Of a DNA stretch of 64,000 nucleotides, positions 37,315 to 46,691 are shown piece after piece. Made by a program: the position numbers and the translations under genes. Each line of letters starts with the position of its first letter. The stretch's first letter is position 1. The notes beneath the pieces were generated by a model. The model searched no databases. It had not been told where the DNA came from and worked only from the letters and a program-made list of their open reading frames with translations. Source of the DNA: Hyphomonadaceae bacterium (GTDB lineage Bacteria > Pseudomonadota > Alphaproteobacteria > Rhizobiales > Hyphomicrobiaceae); the NCBI GenBank assembly GCA_019747815.1, contig JAIEQJ010000050.1, forward strand, positions 62,001-126,000, written 5' to 3'.

Positions 37315-37860
37315 GTGACGGGACAGGAAGACGAGGCAGGATGCGGGCATCGCCGGACGGCTAGCGTAGATCGACGCAAAGTATTGCAGTGGGGTGGCGC
37401 AGTGGGCCTGGCGGCGACAGGGGCCGTGCCGAAAGTTAGTTTGGCGCAGGAGGTGACGCCGGCGGTCGCCGAAAAGGGTTTTCCTGTCTTCGAGGTTGCT
37501 CCCCTTGCCAAGATCGAGGTCGGCAGCGAGATCGCTTTTCAGTACCCTGACGCAGACTCTCCGGCTGTGCTGTTACGCCTCGATCGGCCGGCCGAGGGTG
37601 GCATCGGCCCCGGTCAAAGCATTGTTGCCTACTCGATTCTGTGCACGCACAAAGGTTGTCCGGTGGCGTTCAAGAGAAGCCACAACATGTTGCTGTGCGG
37701 CTGCCACTGGTCGAGCTTCGATCCGGCCAAGGCCGGACGCATGGTCATTGGACAGGCCAGCGAACCGCTACCGCAGATCGCCCTGGAGGTGAGCAACGGC
37801 GTGGTGCGGGCGGTTGGCGTGGCGGGCCTGATCTATGGCCGGCACACCAACATTCGTTGA
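37315..37860 (+). CDS. Second AioB-like Rieske subunit
   Basis: A 181-residue Rieske protein with a twin-arginine signal (VDRRKVLQWGG, hydrophobic core, SLAQE). Cluster ligands are Cys110, His112, Cys128 and His131. Unlike the first AioB it also has Cys115 and Cys130, the disulfide pair around the cluster. The GTG at 37315 has GGAGGG four bases upstream. It precedes the AioA-like gene by 9 bp and should carry it through Tat. Confidence 0.9.
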   Translation: MTGQEDEAGCGHRRTASVDRRKVLQWGGAVGLAATGAVPKVSLAQEVTPAVAEKGFPVFEVAPLAKIEVGSEIAFQYPDADSPAVLLRLDRPAEGGIGPGQSIVAYSILCTHKGCPVAFKRSHNMLLCGCHWSSFDPAKAGRMVIGQASEPLPQIALEVSNGVVRAVGVAGLIYGRHTNIR

Positions 37861-37869
37861 ACGGCCGCC

Positions 37870-40362
37870 ATGGCTCCGCCCGTCAAAGTGCCTTTGCCGC
37901 CCCGCAACGCCCAAACCTTTTCTACGGTTTGCCAATTCTGCATCGTGGGCTGCGGCTACAAGGTCTACAAGTGGCCGGTCGGCCGCGACGGCGTTGCGGA
38001 GGCAAACGCGCTCGGCGTTGATTTCCGTCAGCCGCAGGCGGCGTTCGGCAAATGGGTTGCGCCTTCCATGCATGCGGTCATCACCGAACGCGACGGCAAG
38101 CAATTCAACATTGCGATCGTGCCCGACGATGCGTGCTCGGTGAACAGCGGCCTGTCCTCGGTGCGGGGTGGCGGTCTGGCGGCAACCCTCTACGCCCCCG
38201 ATCGGCCGACCAAGGCGCGGTTGACGACGCCGTTGCTGGCGCAGGGCGATGGCCAGAAGGCCGTCAGTTGGGATGAGGCCGTCGGTCTTGGTGCCGCCAT
38301 CATCAAAGCGGTCACCGACCGGTGGGGTGCCGATGCGGTGGGAATGAAGTTTTTCGATCACGGCGGCGGCGGCGGCGGATTTGAAAACAATTGGGCGGTC
38401 GGGCGCTTGTTCTTTTCCGGCATAGGCACGCGCAGCGCCTCCATCCACAATCGGCCAGCCTACAACAGTGAGGTGCATGCTGCAGGCGATGCTGGCATCG
38501 CTGCACTGACCAATGCCTATGTGGATGCGCAGCTGGCGGACACGATTTTGGTCGTGGGTGCCAATCCTTATGAGACGCAGACGAATTACTTCTTGAATCA
38601 CATGGTCAAGAACTTGTCGGGCGACGCGTTGTCGTTGAAGCGTGGCGCGTTCGGTGCCGAGGCGGTAGAAAAGGGCCGCATGATTGTGGTGGATCCCCGC
38701 CGCACCATGACCGTGGCGGCGGCGGAGGCGGCCGCCGGCAAGGAGCGCGTGCTGCACCTTGCCATCGAACCCGGTTCTGACATCTGGCTACTGAACGGCA
38801 TCGCCCGCATTATCCTGGAACGCAACTGGCACGACGGCGCATTCATCAGCCAGCGCACCGAGACACAAACCTTCGAGGCCTATCAGCGCTCCTCGCTGAT
38901 GATGGACCGACCGCGGAACGAGATGCTGGGCGAGGCAGCGCAGCGCACCGGCATAAGCATTGCGGATATGGAAAAGGCCGCCCAATGGATCGCGGCGCCG
39001 AAGGCGGACGGCAGCCCGCGCCGCTGCCTGATGCACTACGAAAAAGGTCTGATCTGGGGCTTCAAGAACTACGAGAACGTTGCCGCCATCGTCGATCTGG
39101 CGCTGCTAACCGGTAGTCTCGGCAAGCCGGGCAGTGGTGTCAGTCGCTTGGGCGGTCATCAGGAAGGTTATGTGCGCCCGCCGTACCCGGGCGGCCGACC
39201 GGCGCTCAATGTGGACGAGGCGGTGCGTCGCGGCGCCGTCAAGCTGTACTGGGTTGGCGGATGCAATCCGCTCCTCACCACGCTGCGCGCCGGGGCGATG
39301 GAAGTCGCATTCAAGGAGCGCGGGGGTTTGGTCACCGCCAGCCTACGGGCGAGCCAGGGCAAGCCGATCGGCGAGCGGGTTGCCGGAGTCGTCGAGGCCC
39401 TGAAGCAGGGCGGCATGTTCCTGATGGTGCAGGACATCTACTCGACCGCCTCCAGCGCATATGCCCATCTGGTGTTGCCTGCCGCGGGATGGGGCGAGAC
39501 GAACCTCACCTCCATCAACGGCGAGCGACGACTGCGGCTTTATCAGCGCTTCATGGATCCGCCGGGTGATGCCAAGCCGGATTGGGCGATCATGGCACTG
39601 TTTGCCAAGAAGCTGCATGAGTTCTACCGCGCCGAGGGCAATTCGCTGCTCGCCAACAGGTTCTTGGATTTCGATTGGGCATCGGATGAGGATGTGTTCA
39701 TCCAGGCCCGCTATGCCTTCAAAGGCACGGCCGCAGACCCGATCGAGGGATATGCCGGCGTCACCTACGACCTTCTGCGCCGGTTGGGCCCGAACGGGAT
39801 TCAGACGCCGACCCGCATCGTCAACAACGTGGTAGTGGGCACGGCGCGACTCTATGAGGACGGCAAGTTTGCCACGCCATCCGGCAAGGCCCGCTTTATC
39901 ACCGCGAGCCCGCCTTACCCCGGTTATGCCGCCAAAGTCGAGGCCCAGCGCAAGCGCTATCGCTTTTGGATCAACAATGGGCGCTCCAACCATATTTGGC
40001 AGACTGTCTATCATCACCGCTTTCTCGATTTCTTCAATGAGCGCATGCCGATCCCACATCTGGAGATGCATCCCGACGATGCCAAGGAGCTGCAAATTGC
40101 CGCTGGCGATGTGGTGGAGATCGCCAACGATGTGGGTCGCGTCGAGGCCATGGCCTATCCAACCGACGCCGTTAAGCGCGGACACACCTTCCTGATTTTT
40201 GGCCAGCCGCGCGGCGCGGCCGGCGAATTGGTGTCGGACCATGTCGATCCGGCCACCACCATCCCCTACTACAAAGGTGCGTGGGCGGACGTGCGCCGCA
40301 TCGGGCCACGGCCTGAGCTCACCAAAACCGTGTCGTTCTTGCCGCAGAATGTTGCCGAATGA
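37870..40362 (+). CDS. Second AioA-like molybdopterin oxidoreductase
   Basis: An 830-residue homologue of AioA. Cys21, Cys24 and Cys28 (CQFCIVGC) form the [3Fe-4S] site. His193, Glu201 (IHNRPAYNSE), Arg426 and His430 (RLGGH) conserve all four presumed substrate residues. The surrounding loop differs from the first AioA (VHAAGDAGIAAL versus VHATRDMGVGEL). It could oxidise arsenite, a methylated As(III) species or another oxyanion. Iodate reductases (IdrA) are in the same subfamily, but no idrP peroxidase genes are near. Coupled to the next gene by ATGA. Confidence 0.9.
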   Translation: MAPPVKVPLPPRNAQTFSTVCQFCIVGCGYKVYKWPVGRDGVAEANALGVDFRQPQAAFGKWVAPSMHAVITERDGKQFNIAIVPDDACSVNSGLSSVRGGGLAATLYAPDRPTKARLTTPLLAQGDGQKAVSWDEAVGLGAAIIKAVTDRWGADAVGMKFFDHGGGGGGFENNWAVGRLFFSGIGTRSASIHNRPAYNSEVHAAGDAGIAALTNAYVDAQLADTILVVGANPYETQTNYFLNHMVKNLSGDALSLKRGAFGAEAVEKGRMIVVDPRRTMTVAAAEAAAGKERVLHLAIEPGSDIWLLNGIARIILERNWHDGAFISQRTETQTFEAYQRSSLMMDRPRNEMLGEAAQRTGISIADMEKAAQWIAAPKADGSPRRCLMHYEKGLIWGFKNYENVAAIVDLALLTGSLGKPGSGVSRLGGHQEGYVRPPYPGGRPALNVDEAVRRGAVKLYWVGGCNPLLTTLRAGAMEVAFKERGGLVTASLRASQGKPIGERVAGVVEALKQGGMFLMVQDIYSTASSAYAHLVLPAAGWGETNLTSINGERRLRLYQRFMDPPGDAKPDWAIMALFAKKLHEFYRAEGNSLLANRFLDFDWASDEDVFIQARYAFKGTAADPIEGYAGVTYDLLRRLGPNGIQTPTRIVNNVVVGTARLYEDGKFATPSGKARFITASPPYPGYAAKVEAQRKRYRFWINNGRSNHIWQTVYHHRFLDFFNERMPIPHLEMHPDDAKELQIAAGDVVEIANDVGRVEAMAYPTDAVKRGHTFLIFGQPRGAAGELVSDHVDPATTIPYYKGAWADVRRIGPRPELTKTVSFLPQNVAE

Positions 40363-41336
40363 ACCCTCGTCGCGCCTTTGCGTTTTTGCTGGTGACCCTA
40401 CTCCTGGCGGGATGGAGCCCGACGCATAGCCGCGACGCTGCCGAGGTGGTAGCCGGCGCGCAGTTGGCAGGCGCCGATTTGCGCGGGGTCAATCTGGCGG
40501 GCAAGGTTCTCGACGGCATCGTGCTCAGCGGTGCAAACCTGTCGGGCGCCAATCTGCGCGGCGCCAGCCTCAAGGGCGCCGACCTGCGCGAAGCTTACCT
40601 GCGCGACAGCAATTTAAGCGGTGCGGACCTGCGCGGCGCCAATCTCGGCAAGGCCGATTTGACGCGGGCGGACCTGTCGTCGGCAAATCTCGAGCGGGCC
40701 ATGGCCCTTTTGGCCGATTTCGCATCAGCGCGACTGACCGACCTCAAGGCGTCGGGCAGCTGGCTGTCGGGGGCGCGGCTTGCCAAAGCCAACCTGGAGC
40801 GAGCGAATTTGGCCGGTGCCAATCTGCAGAGCGCAGATCTGACGCAAGCCGTCCTGAAACGAGCCAACCTAGTTGGCGTCGAATTCGGGGCAACCAAGCC
40901 GGGTGAACGCCGGCCCGCCGCCGCCTATTTGCACGGCGCCGATCTGACGGATGCCGATCTCAGCGATGCCAACCTAACGAGCGTCAATCTACGGCAGGCC
41001 GATTTGCGGCGTGCCAAGCTGCTGCGAGCTCGGCTGTTGCACGCGGATCTAACTTGGGCCAAAGCCACCGAAGCGGATTTCTCCGAGGCTGCGCTGCAAG
41101 GTGCCCGGCTCGAAGTGGCCGTGTTTGGTAAGGCTCTGCTGCGCAAGGCCAACCTATCCTTGGCGCGCGCAGCCGGGGCTGATTTCAGCGACAGTGATCT
41201 GACGGACGCGCGATTGGTGCACGCCGATTTTTCGCAGGCCGAGTTCAGCCGCGCTAAGGTCGATGGCGTTAGGTTGGACGAGACGAACCTGGCAGCGGCG
41301 CGCAATGTGCCGGCCAGTATGGGGCGCAGCCCATGA
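40359..41336 (+). CDS. Exported pentapeptide-repeat protein
   Basis: A 325-residue protein with a signal peptide (FAFLLVTLLLAGWSP) followed by dozens of A(D/N)Lxx repeats from ~residue 35 to the end, predicted to fold as a right-handed quadrilateral beta-helix. An interruption near residues 175-185 (KPGERRP) splits the helix into two parts. It overlaps the AioA-like gene and the aquaglyceroporin gene by 4 bp each, so all three are translationally coupled. Its role is unknown; a periplasmic scaffold for the oxidase is one idea. Confidence 0.9.
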   Translation: MNPRRAFAFLLVTLLLAGWSPTHSRDAAEVVAGAQLAGADLRGVNLAGKVLDGIVLSGANLSGANLRGASLKGADLREAYLRDSNLSGADLRGANLGKADLTRADLSSANLERAMALLADFASARLTDLKASGSWLSGARLAKANLERANLAGANLQSADLTQAVLKRANLVGVEFGATKPGERRPAAAYLHGADLTDADLSDANLTSVNLRQADLRRAKLLRARLLHADLTWAKATEADFSEAALQGARLEVAVFGKALLRKANLSLARAAGADFSDSDLTDARLVHADFSQAEFSRAKVDGVRLDETNLAAARNVPASMGRSP

Positions 41337-42214
41337 GCGCGACGGAACAGTCTAAATGGAGTTGGCCGGTCACGCGGCGTTGGCTACCGGCTGTAGTGGA
41401 AGTGATGCCGGCCTGCGCGGGCGAGGTCGGAGGCACTTTCATCCTGGTGTTTTTCGGAGTCGGCGCCGTCAATGCGGCGGTTTTGACTGGGGCGCAGATG
41501 GGGTTGTGGCAAGTCGCGGTGGTTTGGGCGATCGGCGTCAGCCTGGCAATTTATTGCTCAGCGGCGATTTCCCGCGCGCACCTCAACCCAGCTATCACCT
41601 TGGCGTGCGCGGTTTACGACCGCTTCCCATGGCGCCTGGTGCTGCCTTATTGGCTCGCTCAGATCGTCGGTGCGGTGCTCGCTTCAACGGTGCTTTACTT
41701 GCTGTTCTCCGATGCCATTGTGGAGTTCGAACGCCAGAAAGGTTTGCTGCGCGGCGGGCCGGGCAGCGAGCTGTCGGCCATGGTGTTTGGCGAGTACTTC
41801 CCAAATCCGGCAGTTTACGGCACAAGCGCCGAAGCTTGGCGCGTGGTGAGCCTTCAAACCGCCTTCACCGCCGAGTGTCTGGGCACCGCTATGTTGGCTT
41901 TCGCCGTGGGAGCCCTAACCAATCCGCGCAACAGCGCCCGGCCATCGCCGGCCTTTGTGGCCGTGATGATCGGTTTGACGGTAGCCGCGATCATCTCAGT
42001 GGTCGCCCCCTTGACCCAGGCTGGTCTCAATCCGGCGCGGGATTTCGGCCCGCGACTGGTCAGTTGGTTTCTAGGCTGGGGCGATATAGCCATTCCAGGA
42101 CCGCGCGGCGGATGGTTTTCGGTGTACGTGCTGGCGCCCTGCTTGGGAGCCCTGGTCGGCTGGGGCCTGCAGTCCCGTCTCTTGGCCCATGTACAACGGA
42201 GCGAAGAAGACTAG
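41333..42214 (+). CDS. Aquaglyceroporin (MIP family)
   Basis: A 293-residue MIP channel with six predicted helices and both NPA boxes: AHLNPAITLA and GLNPARDFGPR. The Asp after the second NPAR marks the glycerol-facilitator class, which passes neutral As(OH)3 and, in some cases, methylarsenite. It starts on ATGA shared with the preceding stop. Its 3' end overlaps the converging rpe gene by 4 bp. Confidence 0.93.
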   Translation: MSATEQSKWSWPVTRRWLPAVVEVMPACAGEVGGTFILVFFGVGAVNAAVLTGAQMGLWQVAVVWAIGVSLAIYCSAAISRAHLNPAITLACAVYDRFPWRLVLPYWLAQIVGAVLASTVLYLLFSDAIVEFERQKGLLRGGPGSELSAMVFGEYFPNPAVYGTSAEAWRVVSLQTAFTAECLGTAMLAFAVGALTNPRNSARPSPAFVAVMIGLTVAAIISVVAPLTQAGLNPARDFGPRLVSWFLGWGDIAIPGPRGGWFSVYVLAPCLGALVGWGLQSRLLAHVQRSEED

Positions 42215-42978
42215 ACCTGAGTCAACCCGGTGCGGTCGCCGCGGATGGCGGCGATTCGTTTGCTGCGGCCTTTTTGCCTGCCAGCGAAGATTGCGGATCC
42301 CGCCACCAGCACGTCTGCCCCGGCGGCCACGACTTGGCTCGCATTTTCGGCCGTGATTCCGCCATCGACCTCGATGTGAACCGGGCGAGCACCCAGCATC
42401 GCCTTCACACGCCGGATTTTATCGAGCGTACCCGGGATCAAGGTCTGCTCCAGCAAAGCTGGATTGACGGCCATCACGAGAACCAGATCGATGCCATCCA
42501 TCACATGAGTGATGACCGTCTCGGGTGTTGCGGGATTGAGAGCGACGCCGGCTTTCTTGCCCAGCGCACGGATGGTCTGCAGCGAGCGATCGAGATGGGC
42601 TCCGGCTTCCGCATGCACGGTGATGATGTCGGCGCCGGCGTGAGCGAGAGACGTCAGTAAAGGTTCGGCAGGGGCAGCCATGAGGTGGCAATCGAATGGC
42701 TTTCTGCACCAGCTGCGCAGTGCCTTGATCAAGGGCGGACCGAAGGTGATATCGGGCACGAAGTGGCCATCCATTACGTCGATGTGGATCCAATCGGCGC
42801 CAGACTGGTCCAGTGAAATCAACTCGTCAGCGAGCCGCGCGAGGTCTCCGCATAGCAGCGCGGGCGCGACAATCGGCGGGGTAGCCTGGGCAAGGGCAGC
42901 GCTGCGGCTCGACGGCTCTGCATCGGCAAGAGCCGGCCGACCGTTGCAGCTCACAGCCATCTCAAGGTCCTTGTGCAT
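42211..42978 (-). CDS. rpe: Ribulose-phosphate 3-epimerase
   Basis: A 255-residue TIM barrel with APALLCGD, the metal-binding DVMDGHFVPDITFGP, HLMAAPAEP, VMAVNPALLEQ and EVDGGITAENA. It interconverts ribulose- and xylulose-5-phosphate in the pentose-phosphate and Calvin cycles. About 35 N-terminal residues precede the usual start of the family and lack motifs, so the true start could be downstream. It converges on the aquaglyceroporin gene. Confidence 0.93.
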   Translation of the reverse strand: MHKDLEMAVSCNGRPALADAEPSSRSAALAQATPPIVAPALLCGDLARLADELISLDQSGADWIHIDVMDGHFVPDITFGPPLIKALRSWCRKPFDCHLMAAPAEPLLTSLAHAGADIITVHAEAGAHLDRSLQTIRALGKKAGVALNPATPETVITHVMDGIDLVLVMAVNPALLEQTLIPGTLDKIRRVKAMLGARPVHIEVDGGITAENASQVVAAGADVLVAGSAIFAGRQKGRSKRIAAIRGDRTGLTQV

Positions 42979-43212
42979 TCTGACGCAGCGATAGCATTCG
43001 GCGCAGGTCGCGTCAGCGCAAGTGCATTTGGCTCGGGGGGGATATGCCCGGCGGTCGCTTGGTTCAGAAACCTACTGCGAAGTGATGGATCTGCAAAGGA
43101 CTTGCACCTCACGGCACAGCAACCCTTGCCGCGCGATGACGGCGCGTGTAATCGACGGCATCGGCCCTCCCGCAGCACGTGATCGTGCAGCATCGCCACG
43201 ATGTCCGTAGTC

Positions 43213-44079
43213 TCAGTGGGCGTTACCTTTGCTCCACAACTTGATTGCCGACATCGCCAGTATGATCGCCAACGTTATCCGCAGCGCATCGGTGGGTGCC
43301 CAAGCCGCCAGATAGCCGCCGACCATCGCGCCGACGCCGGAACCGATGGCCATCGGCAACACCAAATAAACCAGCAGCGACTGCGATCTGTAATGGCCGG
43401 TCAGCCAGTGCCGAGCAACGCCCGTCAGAACAACCGGGATACTGATCAGCACGCTGGCCGTTCCGGCCGTGTGGATGTCGGCACCGAAGATGAAGATCAG
43501 GATCGGGATAATGAACTCGCCGCCTGCAACGCCAAGCAGGCTGGAGATTGCGCCGACCAGCATCCCTGCAACAATCGCGACCGGCAATGTCCACGCTGAG
43601 CCCGATGCCAGCACGGACCACGCCACACCCGAGAACGGGGTTTCCGTCGCCAGCAACACGGCCGTCACCAGCAGCAGCGCGGCGATCACGCCCATCATGC
43701 GGCTCTTCGGGACGCTGCGCAGGTAGCCGGCGCCGAGCCACGCGGCGATAATGCCGCCGACCAGCATTCCGACGATCTCGATCTTGAAGTCAGCAACGCT
43801 GGTGGTGTGCACGAAGCTCAGTCTCGCAACGGCTGACATGGCAAGTGTTGCGAGGCTGATCAGCAGATTGGTACGCACGGCGCGATGCGGGAACAGCGCG
43901 AAGATGCCGATCAGGATTGGCAGGCGGAACTCGGCACCGCCGAGGCCGATCAAACCGCCTAGGATGGCAACGGCAGCACCAGCGCACGCGGCCGCCATTG
44001 GGCGGCGGATGGGATAAAGGCGCTCGGTTGCGATCACAATTAGCTGAGCCTCTGAGCATGGCGCTGAACGCCTACGCAC
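43213..44079 (-). CDS. TauE/SafE-family membrane permease
   Basis: A protein of up to 288 residues with about eight hydrophobic helices in two halves, each with the family glycine-rich motif (GGLIGLGGAEFRLP and SSLLGVAGGEFIIP). The family exports sulfite or sulfonates and related anions; the substrate here is unknown. The start is uncertain because the first ~25 residues lack family character. The 42979-43212 gap has no recognised gene. Confidence 0.85.
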   Translation of the reverse strand: MRRRSAPCSEAQLIVIATERLYPIRRPMAAACAGAAVAILGGLIGLGGAEFRLPILIGIFALFPHRAVRTNLLISLATLAMSAVARLSFVHTTSVADFKIEIVGMLVGGIIAAWLGAGYLRSVPKSRMMGVIAALLLVTAVLLATETPFSGVAWSVLASGSAWTLPVAIVAGMLVGAISSLLGVAGGEFIIPILIFIFGADIHTAGTASVLISIPVVLTGVARHWLTGHYRSQSLLVYLVLPMAIGSGVGAMVGGYLAAWAPTDALRITLAIILAMSAIKLWSKGNAH

Positions 44080-44146
44080 TATACACTGTCAATAAGTCAG
44101 AAGCTCGGTGGCAAGGGAGCTGGCGATTATCTCTAGAGCGTACGTT

Positions 44147-45418
44147 CTAGGTTGAAGTGCTGCTTGGAGAACTGGCCTTGCGCTCGCCGCGCGGATCGAG
44201 ACTGAACACGGCGGGCGTGGTTTGCGGCGTAGCGACGAAGTCCCCTTGCCGGGGGCCAAGCGGGCGAGGCCGGAGCAGTAAGCGCAGCACCATCACCAGG
44301 GTGATGAAAGCATGCGCGGAGGCGGATTGTAGAAACAGCGCACCGGGCCCACCGGCCTGCACCGTGAAGGCGGCCAGAAATGGCCCGAGGATGGCGCCGG
44401 AAGCGAAGGTTAAGAGCAGGCCGCTTGAGACCTCAACCGCGCGCTTGGGATGCACGAGATCGTTGGCATGAGCAACGCAGACGGCGTGCAACGGATAAGC
44501 CATGGAGCCGTACCCAGCACCGAGGGCGAAAATGAGCGAAGGCGGGCCAAAGCGGGCAAGATAGAGCCCAACCCCGCAGGCTGCCGCCAGAGCCGCAACG
44601 ATGGCAAGCACGGTGCGCCGATTGATGGTGTCGGACAAGTAGCCAATCGGCCATTGGGTGACGGCGCCGCCCAGCACAACCAGGGCCAAAAAGTGGCCTA
44701 CGTCGGGAACCGGCAAACCGCTGCGCAGGGCGTAGATCGGTGCGTAAGCCCAAAACGCACCGTTGGTCAGCCCGGCGATGAAGCAGCCGAACACCGCTGC
44801 GGGCGAAATGCTCATCAGCCAAGCGAGGCGCAGCTTGGCGCGTTTTGGCGCCTCGGGCGCGTGCGAGGTTTGTAGGGCAACCGGCACGGCGGCTAGGGAA
44901 AACAGAATAGCGATCAGCGAAAACAGCTCGAAGCTCTTCGGATCGCCCAATTGAATGAGCTGAATGCCGACCGAAACGACGGTCAGATTGATGATGGTGT
45001 AGGTGGCGAGCACGCGGCCACGCGTTTCCGTGCTGGCCACCGCGTTGAGCCAGCTTTCAATGACCATGAAGAGCCCGGCAAAGCAGATGCCGGTAAGGCC
45101 GCGCAATAGCCACCAGACGATCGGCAGGGGGAAGATGGCGTGCAGGAGCGGCGCCAGCGAAGCCACGGCGGTGAAAGCAGCGAAACTGCGGATGTGCCCG
45201 ACCCGCGTCATGACGGCGGGGCCGACCAGACAGCCCATCATCAGGCCGGCAAAATAAGCCGAGCCGAGAATGCCGATATCGAGCTGCGTGAAATGCTCTG
45301 CATCCGCACGCAAGGGCAGGAGGGCAACGGTCAAGCCATTGCCCATCAGCAGGATGGCCGCACCCAGCAGTAGGGCGGTCACAGGTCTGATCAGGCTCGA
45401 GAATTCTGCACCCGCCAT
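44147..45418 (-). CDS. MFS transporter (YcaD-like)
   Basis: A 423-residue MFS protein with 12 predicted helices. It has the YcaD/UMF-like LTGICFAGLFMVIESWLN and PIGYLSDTINRR. The hydrophilic C-terminus (DPRGERKASSPSSTST) is long. It is divergent from the methyltransferase gene at 45598. It belongs to neither of the two ars-type MFS groups in the window; substrate unknown. Confidence 0.85.
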   Translation of the reverse strand: MAGAEFSSLIRPVTALLLGAAILLMGNGLTVALLPLRADAEHFTQLDIGILGSAYFAGLMMGCLVGPAVMTRVGHIRSFAAFTAVASLAPLLHAIFPLPIVWWLLRGLTGICFAGLFMVIESWLNAVASTETRGRVLATYTIINLTVVSVGIQLIQLGDPKSFELFSLIAILFSLAAVPVALQTSHAPEAPKRAKLRLAWLMSISPAAVFGCFIAGLTNGAFWAYAPIYALRSGLPVPDVGHFLALVVLGGAVTQWPIGYLSDTINRRTVLAIVAALAAACGVGLYLARFGPPSLIFALGAGYGSMAYPLHAVCVAHANDLVHPKRAVEVSSGLLLTFASGAILGPFLAAFTVQAGGPGALFLQSASAHAFITLVMVLRLLLRPRPLGPRQGDFVATPQTTPAVFSLDPRGERKASSPSSTST

Positions 45419-45597
45419 GGGCTACCGCCTGGCCGCGATTCGTGGCTGTCAGCATAACCGGAGCAGGCGCAGATGTGACCCCATGCGTGAAGCGCGGGGG
45501 ATGCATGCAACGGTTGTGGGAGGCGTCCCAAGAATGATTGACCGACCTCTACGCGGCTCCTAACGTCGGTGACGATCGTAGAGTGGGACCCCAAACA

Positions 45598-46623
45598 ATG
45601 GCTGATTTGTTGACAAGCCTGCTGGCAAAGCGGGAGTGGCTGATGACGGATGGCGCGACGGGCACCAACCTGTTTGGGATGGGGTTATCGCAGGGCTACC
45701 CGCCGGAATTCTGGAACGTCGAGCAGGCGGACAAGATCCGGCAGCATTACCGGGCCTTCGTGGAAGCTGGAAGCGACATCGTACTGACCAACACCTTTGG
45801 CGGCACGGCCAATCGGCTGAAGCTGCACAAGGCGCAGGACCGCGTCTACGAGATCAACCAAGGTGCGGCGCAATTGCTGGGCGAGGAGATTCGCAGATCC
45901 GGTCGCGTGGTGGTCAATGCCGGTTCGGTCGGCCCGCTCGGCGAATTGTTCCGCCCGCTCGGGGAACTGACCCGCGAGCAGGGTGTGGCTGCGTTTGCCG
46001 AGCAAATTCGTGGTTTGAAAGACGGTGGTGTCGACGTGGTCTGGATCGAGACCATGTTCGCCGAGGACGAATTGCGGGCCGCGGTCGAGGCAGCCGCTAT
46101 GCATAAGATGCCGGCGGTGGTGACCATGAGCTTTGACACCAGCGGCCGCACCATGATGGGCCAGACCCCTGGCGATTTTCTCAAGATTGCGCGCAGCCTG
46201 ACGCCGCCTCTAGTCGGTTATGGCGGCAACTGCGGCACCGGGGCGTCGGATCTCCTGGCCGGCCTGCTGTCCGTCAAAGACCAATTGACGGCGGCCGATG
46301 CCTTTGTCGTGAAGGCCAATTGCGGGCTGCCCGAGTTGATCGACGGCAAGGTCTGCTACACCGGCACACCGGAACTGATGGCTGAGTATGCCATCATGGC
46401 GCGCAATCTCGGTGCACGCATCATTGGCGGTTGCTGCGGCACGACGGCGACCCACATTCGGGCGATGCGGACGGCCATGGAGAACACCAGCAAGAGTGCG
46501 GGTCCGACGCTCGAAGATATCACGGCCCGCATCGGCCCGTTGACGGGCAGCACGCGCAGCCTGGTCGAGGGTGGCGGCCCGGTGCGGCGCCAGCGCAAGC
46601 AACGGCAGGTGGCGAGCTCCTGA
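45598..46623 (+). CDS. Homocysteine S-methyltransferase-family protein
   Basis: A 341-residue TIM barrel like the N-terminal domain of MetH or betaine-homocysteine methyltransferase. It has MTDGATGTNLF, TNTFGGTANRLKL, and zinc cysteines in GYGGNCGTG and GGCCGTTATHIRAM. Such enzymes move a methyl group to homocysteine from betaines, sulfonium compounds or a corrinoid. Within a block with a corrinoid protein and folate enzymes, it may be a methyl acceptor enzyme. The ATG at 45598 is chosen over a TTG at 45538. Confidence 0.9.
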   Translation: MADLLTSLLAKREWLMTDGATGTNLFGMGLSQGYPPEFWNVEQADKIRQHYRAFVEAGSDIVLTNTFGGTANRLKLHKAQDRVYEINQGAAQLLGEEIRRSGRVVVNAGSVGPLGELFRPLGELTREQGVAAFAEQIRGLKDGGVDVVWIETMFAEDELRAAVEAAAMHKMPAVVTMSFDTSGRTMMGQTPGDFLKIARSLTPPLVGYGGNCGTGASDLLAGLLSVKDQLTAADAFVVKANCGLPELIDGKVCYTGTPELMAEYAIMARNLGARIIGGCCGTTATHIRAMRTAMENTSKSAGPTLEDITARIGPLTGSTRSLVEGGGPVRRQRKQRQVASS

Positions 46624-46691
46624 CCGACGGCGCCATGCAACAGAGGGGTGCCGCCTGATGCATATAAATATTGTGTGCTGCGGGGTTGCCC

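Noticed and set aside
37870-40362. Apparent loss of a catalytic Glu in the second AioA (GVGEL changed to GIAAL)
   Set aside because: Spacing to known residues shows that the substrate-site pair is His and Glu in IHNRPAYNSE, eight residues apart, and both are conserved. The changed Glu is outside the known set.
37315-40362. Iodate reductase (IdrAB) as the identity of the second oxidase pair
   Set aside because: IdrA shares the family and motif, but the usual idrP1/idrP2 peroxidase genes are absent and arsenic and C1 genes surround it. Phylogeny would be needed to exclude it fully.
41356-42660. 434-codon plus-strand frame overlapping the aquaglyceroporin and rpe genes
   Set aside because: It runs through two well-supported genes in other frames and is Arg-rich low-complexity sequence.
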